Source: Echinometra lucunter (Eukaryota; Echinodermata; Echinoidea; Camarodonta; Echinometridae). From it: 64,000 bases of DNA. Of the stretch, positions 61,501 through 64,000 are shown piece by piece. The position numbers and the translations under genes are program-made. Each line of letters starts with the position of its first letter. Position 1 is the first letter of the stretch. Below the pieces are notes generated by a model. That model made no database searches. It had not been told where the DNA came from and saw nothing but the letters and a program-made list of their open reading frames with translations. The stretch is from NCBI GenBank assembly GCA_029962745.1, contig CM057154.1, positions 33,046,424 to 33,110,423 on the forward strand. Direction: 5' to 3'.

Positions 61501-62102
61501 GCATGCTGGCCTCTTGAGGGTCAACAAATTTACTGACCAAATATCCACATGCAGGTGAAAAAGACATCCTTCGTCCCTATAATCTCTCTGGTTAACATTA
61601 AAAAACCTCTGTAAATTGACAGTGTCTAAAAATATTATGTGCACACATATAATAATAACAACAATTTCTATAGGGTCATTTGCAATATTGGTTAAATGCT
61701 CAAGGTGCTTTAAAAAAAAAAGAATGTTTAACCATATAACTAATGAATAAGCATTTGTCTTCAGATCTTAATACCTGTGATTTAAGGTTGCCCTTAAAGG
61801 ATGTCGAAGAGTTTGAGTTCTTCAGCTCCTGTGGTAGTGAATTCCACAGGGCTGGTCCGGCATAAGCAAATGCTCAATCTCCCCAGAAGATTGAAGGGTG
61901 CGTGCAGGTTGGTTCTGGTGTACTAGAGACTTAATGCAATCGGGTGCTGTTCTGCTGATAGACCAAAAGAAGAATTTTAAAGATTATGCATTTCTTTATG
62001 GGCAACCAATGGAGACTTACAGCAGCCTCTTTATGTTTTATCTTTTCAGACAAGATAACAGCAGGGGATGATGCAGCCTCTGACTCAGAGGATGACCTCT
62101 AG
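58324..62102 (+). CDS. Small protein with two tandem C-x9-C-x(10-12)-C-x2-H motifs
   Basis: Exons 58324-58508, 61112-61227 and 62050-62102 join to 354 nt, 117 residues. Splice sites are canonical: acceptor TTCTTTACAG before the first coding exon, donor GTGAGT, acceptor AAAACAG, donor GTAAGT, acceptor TCTTTTCAG. The product is very basic in the middle. Motif 1 uses C30, C40, C51, H54 and motif 2 uses C74, C84, C97, H100. Both share the pattern C-x3-T-x2-G-x2-C-x-R, then an aromatic residue before C-x2-H, so they look like an internal duplication. The tail after H100 is acidic (SDSEDDL). The spacing suggests two small metal-binding modules. Similar short CxxxTxxGxxC...YCxxH units are known in uncharacterised viral, bacterial and eukaryotic proteins, but I cannot name a family with certainty. 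Nuclear or nucleic-acid binding is only a guess from charge. At least one upstream 5' UTR exon is implied but not located. Confidence 0.85.
59256..60979. mobile_element. Large foldback element with mariner-like ends
   Basis: Two inverted arms, about 59258-59864 and 60366-60977 (roughly 610 bp each), match along their whole length with scattered substitutions and small indels. The tips read TACAGTGCATCC and, on the other strand, TACAGTGCGTCC, followed by an A-run, and TA flanks both ends. These are Tc1/mariner-type ends, with TA as target duplication. The 500-bp centre has (CAAT)n-like sequence and no transposase. Each arm also carries a C- or G-rich microsatellite at matching positions (59762 and 60465 areas). 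It is non-autonomous. Confidence 0.85.
59935..60115 (+). repeat. (CAAT)n-rich imperfect tandem repeat
   Basis: Repeated TCAATCAATCAA-type strings with interruptions, lying in the centre of the mariner-ended foldback element. Short ORFs through it are low-complexity. Confidence 0.75.
61112..61227 (+). CDS. Double CxxH gene, coding exon 2 (residues 62-100)
   Basis: A 116-nt GC-rich exon between AAAACAG and GTAAGT. It completes Glu62 and encodes V-E-E-L-V-A-R-R-P-Y-R, then motif 2 from C74 to H100, and ends one base into the next codon. Length, phase and motif repetition strongly support it even though it is shorter than any ORF threshold. Confidence 0.87.
61640..62030 (-). mobile_element. Probable SINE or LINE 3' fragment
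   Basis: Read on the minus strand, the sequence ends with GCACCTTGAGCATTT..., then CCTATAGAAATTG and a TTATTATTAT tail. This resembles the common deuterostome retroelement end (GCGC[C/T]TTGAGC...CTATATAAAT plus (ATT)n). The body contains TTCCACAGGGCTGG. It lies in the intron just before coding exon 3, ending about 20 bases from the acceptor. Family assignment is from memory of the tail form. Confidence 0.4.
62050..62102 (+). CDS. Double CxxH gene, coding exon 3 (residues 101-117, stop)
   Basis: Follows TCTTTTCAG and encodes Y-K-I-T-A-G-D-D-A-A-S-D-S-E-D-D-L, then TAG. The many acidic residues and the Ser between them resemble an acidic, possibly casein-kinase-2-type tail. A second donor-like GTAAGT at 62119, 16 bases after the stop, suggests that the transcript may continue into an exon at 63091. 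Confidence 0.8.
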
Positions 62103-63090
62103 TCTGAGCCTGTATAGTGTAAGTAAATACAATTGCTTATATATTTTGTAAAAATAAACAACAAAAAGAGGAAAGACCAAAAACAAGAGGACCATTTTAA
62201 CATAAGCTTCTATATCACAAACCTTGATTTTGTTTTCTGAAACGGTCAACATTTGAAAGTATATTTATAGGGACACCTTTGGAATCTTACACTTCTTCTT
62301 GAAACTAAAAAATGGATTCAGGTAATCTATAAACATTTAAGAAATATTTTCTATGGCAAGATGAACAAACAAGAATGACCATTGAACAAAAACTTTTTCT
62401 CATTCTTTGAACTTTTTTGTGTGTTTATTTGCCCATAAGGCTTAAAGAGGGGCTACAATAACCTGTTTAGGCATTTTATCTTATGTCATTGTACAGAAGT
62501 ACGTATCCTGAACACAAAATATAAAATGAAAAAATTCAAATGTCTATTTTGTGCATACTGGAATAAAATTTTAGCAAAGATCATAGCACAAGAAGATTGT
62601 ATGTCAATTTACAAGGTTTATATGCTACCCGTGAAATTATCAATCATTGTTTGAAAATTTGATTTTTGATAATTTTATATTTTGCATTATGCCAAAAATT
62701 GCAACTTCCACATTTTTACCTTGATGTGATTTTGGACACATGGCCTACTGGTGATTATTTCCTCATTTAGCAGGGACATCTGTGGATGAAAAGAAAATCA
62801 CAAATTTGTCATTTCAAAGTTTTACAGGCTTTACAAGTGGAAAAGTGAAAAATAGAATTGCCAAAAATTGATTTCATTATTTCACTGGCATTTCGGGGGA
62901 GGGGGGATGGGGGAGATAACTTTGAAATTTTGCAGAACAGAACCTAAATGTTGTGTAGTAATCCATGACCTTGATCAATAATGTATTAATTTCAGTGGAC
63001 ACAGTCAGTTTGCTCTCATAAAAGTTATCACAAACATGTATGGTGCATTTGATTTTAATTGCAAAATTTTGTTTTCTTTTACCTATACAG

Positions 63091-63518
63091 GCATCATAAA
63101 AGGGAGCATGTACATCGCCAACAGTGAAGGTCAGTGGCATCTCAGTCATGGGCTAACTACATCTCCAGCAATCAATACATTCCAACATCAACAAGGCCAC
63201 CCATCATTTCCAGCAATCACTACACTCGCACATCTCCAGACCTTCAACATTGCCAGCAATCACTACAATCGCACATCTCCAGACCTTCAACATCGCCAGC
63301 AATCAATACAATCGCACATCTCCAGACCTTCAACATCACCAGCAATCAATACAATCGCACATCTCCAGGCCTTCAACATCAACAGCAATCAAGACAATCG
63401 CACATCTCCAGACCTTCGACATCTCCAGCAATCAATACAATCGTACATCTCCAGACGTTCAACATATGCAACAATCAATACATTCGTACATCACCAAGCC
63501 TGTGACTGCCATCATTAC
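63091..63518 (+). CDS. Candidate fourth exon carrying the 43-bp minisatellite
   Basis: A good acceptor (TTTTCTTTTACCTATACAG) ends at 63090 and a GTATGT donor-like site follows at 63519. If exon 3 is included, this is 3' UTR because exon 3 has a stop. If exon 3 is skipped, the single base left from exon 2 plus GC restores a codon (Cys) and the frame stays open for 149 more residues to 63542, giving about 250 residues in total if the exon is not spliced at 63519. The first 20 or so residues (I-I-K-G-S-M-Y-I-A-N) are unique; the rest is repeat-encoded, rich in Ser, Asn, Gln, Thr and His. Coding status is unproven. Confidence 0.4.
63160..63505 (+). repeat. 43-bp minisatellite, about eight units
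   Basis: The string CCTTCAACAT or a close variant starts at 63241, 63284, 63327, 63370, 63413 and 63456, exactly 43 bases apart each time; two more diverged units lie upstream. Because 43 is one more than a multiple of three, three units encode a 43-residue super-repeat, and all three plus frames are open across most of the array. Confidence 0.92.
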
Positions 63519-63834
63519 GTATGTATATTACCTGCTTTTTAAATGCTCCCTTTTATATGTATCTTGTAGTGTTGTTCGATCCATGGCAAGTAGTTGCTAT
63601 AGCAATATTGCTTTTCTTTTACACATCTGCCAGAAGAAATTTTCTTGTCCTTTGGTTGAAGTGTTGTGTTAATTTGCACAAATTATGTAAAATATTGGTA
63701 CTCTTTTTGCACAGCGATATCAATAATTGATTGATATGCACGTATTTACAAGCCTCCAAAGGGCTTACTTTTTAGTAAAGGCGATGTTTTTGTTCCATTG
63801 TTTAATTATACCTTTTGTAAAAAAAAAATATATG

Positions 63835-64000
63835 CTATACTTCCTCGAGCCCTCCTTAATTTGGGCAAACTCTCCTGTTTAGAGCCCTCCCTAACTAGGG
63901 GCAACCTCTCCTGTATAGAGCCCTCCCTAACTAGGGGCAACCTCTCCTGTATAGAGCCCTCCCTAATTTGGGCAACCTCTCCTGTATAGAGCCCTCCGTA
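63835..64000 (+). repeat. 36-bp tandem repeat, continues past the window edge
   Basis: Units contain GAGCCCTCCCTAA, a (C/T)T(A/T)GGGGCAA-like block and CTCTCCTGTATA. The two middle units are 36 bp and identical; later ones are 35 bp. In one frame 36-bp units encode 12 residues (E-P-S-L-T-R-G-N-L-S-C-I). The array is cut by the window end. Confidence 0.9.

Noticed and set aside
63160..63505. Regular direct repeats as a CRISPR array
   Set aside because: Units are contiguous 43-bp minisatellite copies without unique spacers, in an animal genome.

Overview
This is a gene-poor window of an animal nuclear genome. It has long introns with GT-AG splice sites, abundant microsatellites, very long G and C homopolymers, and many short terminal-inverted-repeat (TIR) elements. 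The repeat style (frequent ACATGTAC strings, 20-35 base poly-G runs, retroelement tails ending in (ATT)n or (CTGAA)n) suggests a marine invertebrate, most likely an echinoderm such as a sea urchin. That placement is inference, not proof.

Two spliced protein-coding genes can be supported. On the minus strand, 29759 down to 10064, is a complete four-exon Yippee-like (YPEL) gene encoding 116 residues with every landmark of the family and introns of 8.2, 7.5 and 3.7 kb. On the plus strand, 58324 to 62102, is a small three-exon gene encoding a 117-residue basic protein with two tandem C-x9-C-x(10-12)-C-x2-H motifs and an acidic tail; I do not recognise it as a named gene. A possible fourth exon at 63091 carries a 43-bp minisatellite. 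Skipping exon 3 would join it in frame and give a protein of about 250 residues with a repeat-encoded tail.

Layout: 1-5145 has simple repeats and no gene. 5146-10063 holds a palindrome, a TIR element and AT-rich sequence that may include the YPEL 3' UTR. 10064-30353 is the YPEL gene, whose introns hold MITEs, tandem repeats and a perfect hairpin. 30354-58316 is intergenic or far-upstream sequence full of repeats: hAT-like MITEs, a piggyBac-like MITE family, a 151-bp tandem array carrying TGACCT direct repeats, foldback elements, a tRNA-Arg-like cloverleaf, and an inverted repeat with hammerhead-ribozyme-like cores. 58317-63518 is the double CxxH gene; its second intron contains a 1.7 kb mariner-ended foldback element with arms of about 610 bp. 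The window ends in a 36-bp tandem repeat that runs off the edge.

The two genes are about 28.6 kb apart on opposite strands and head outward from the intergenic region. Nothing in the sequence links their functions. The most interesting points are the double CxxH gene with its phase-compatible minisatellite exon, the piggyBac-like MITE family whose copies mostly keep one reading frame with three-base indels, the nuclear-receptor-like tandem array, and the hammerhead-like inverted repeat.
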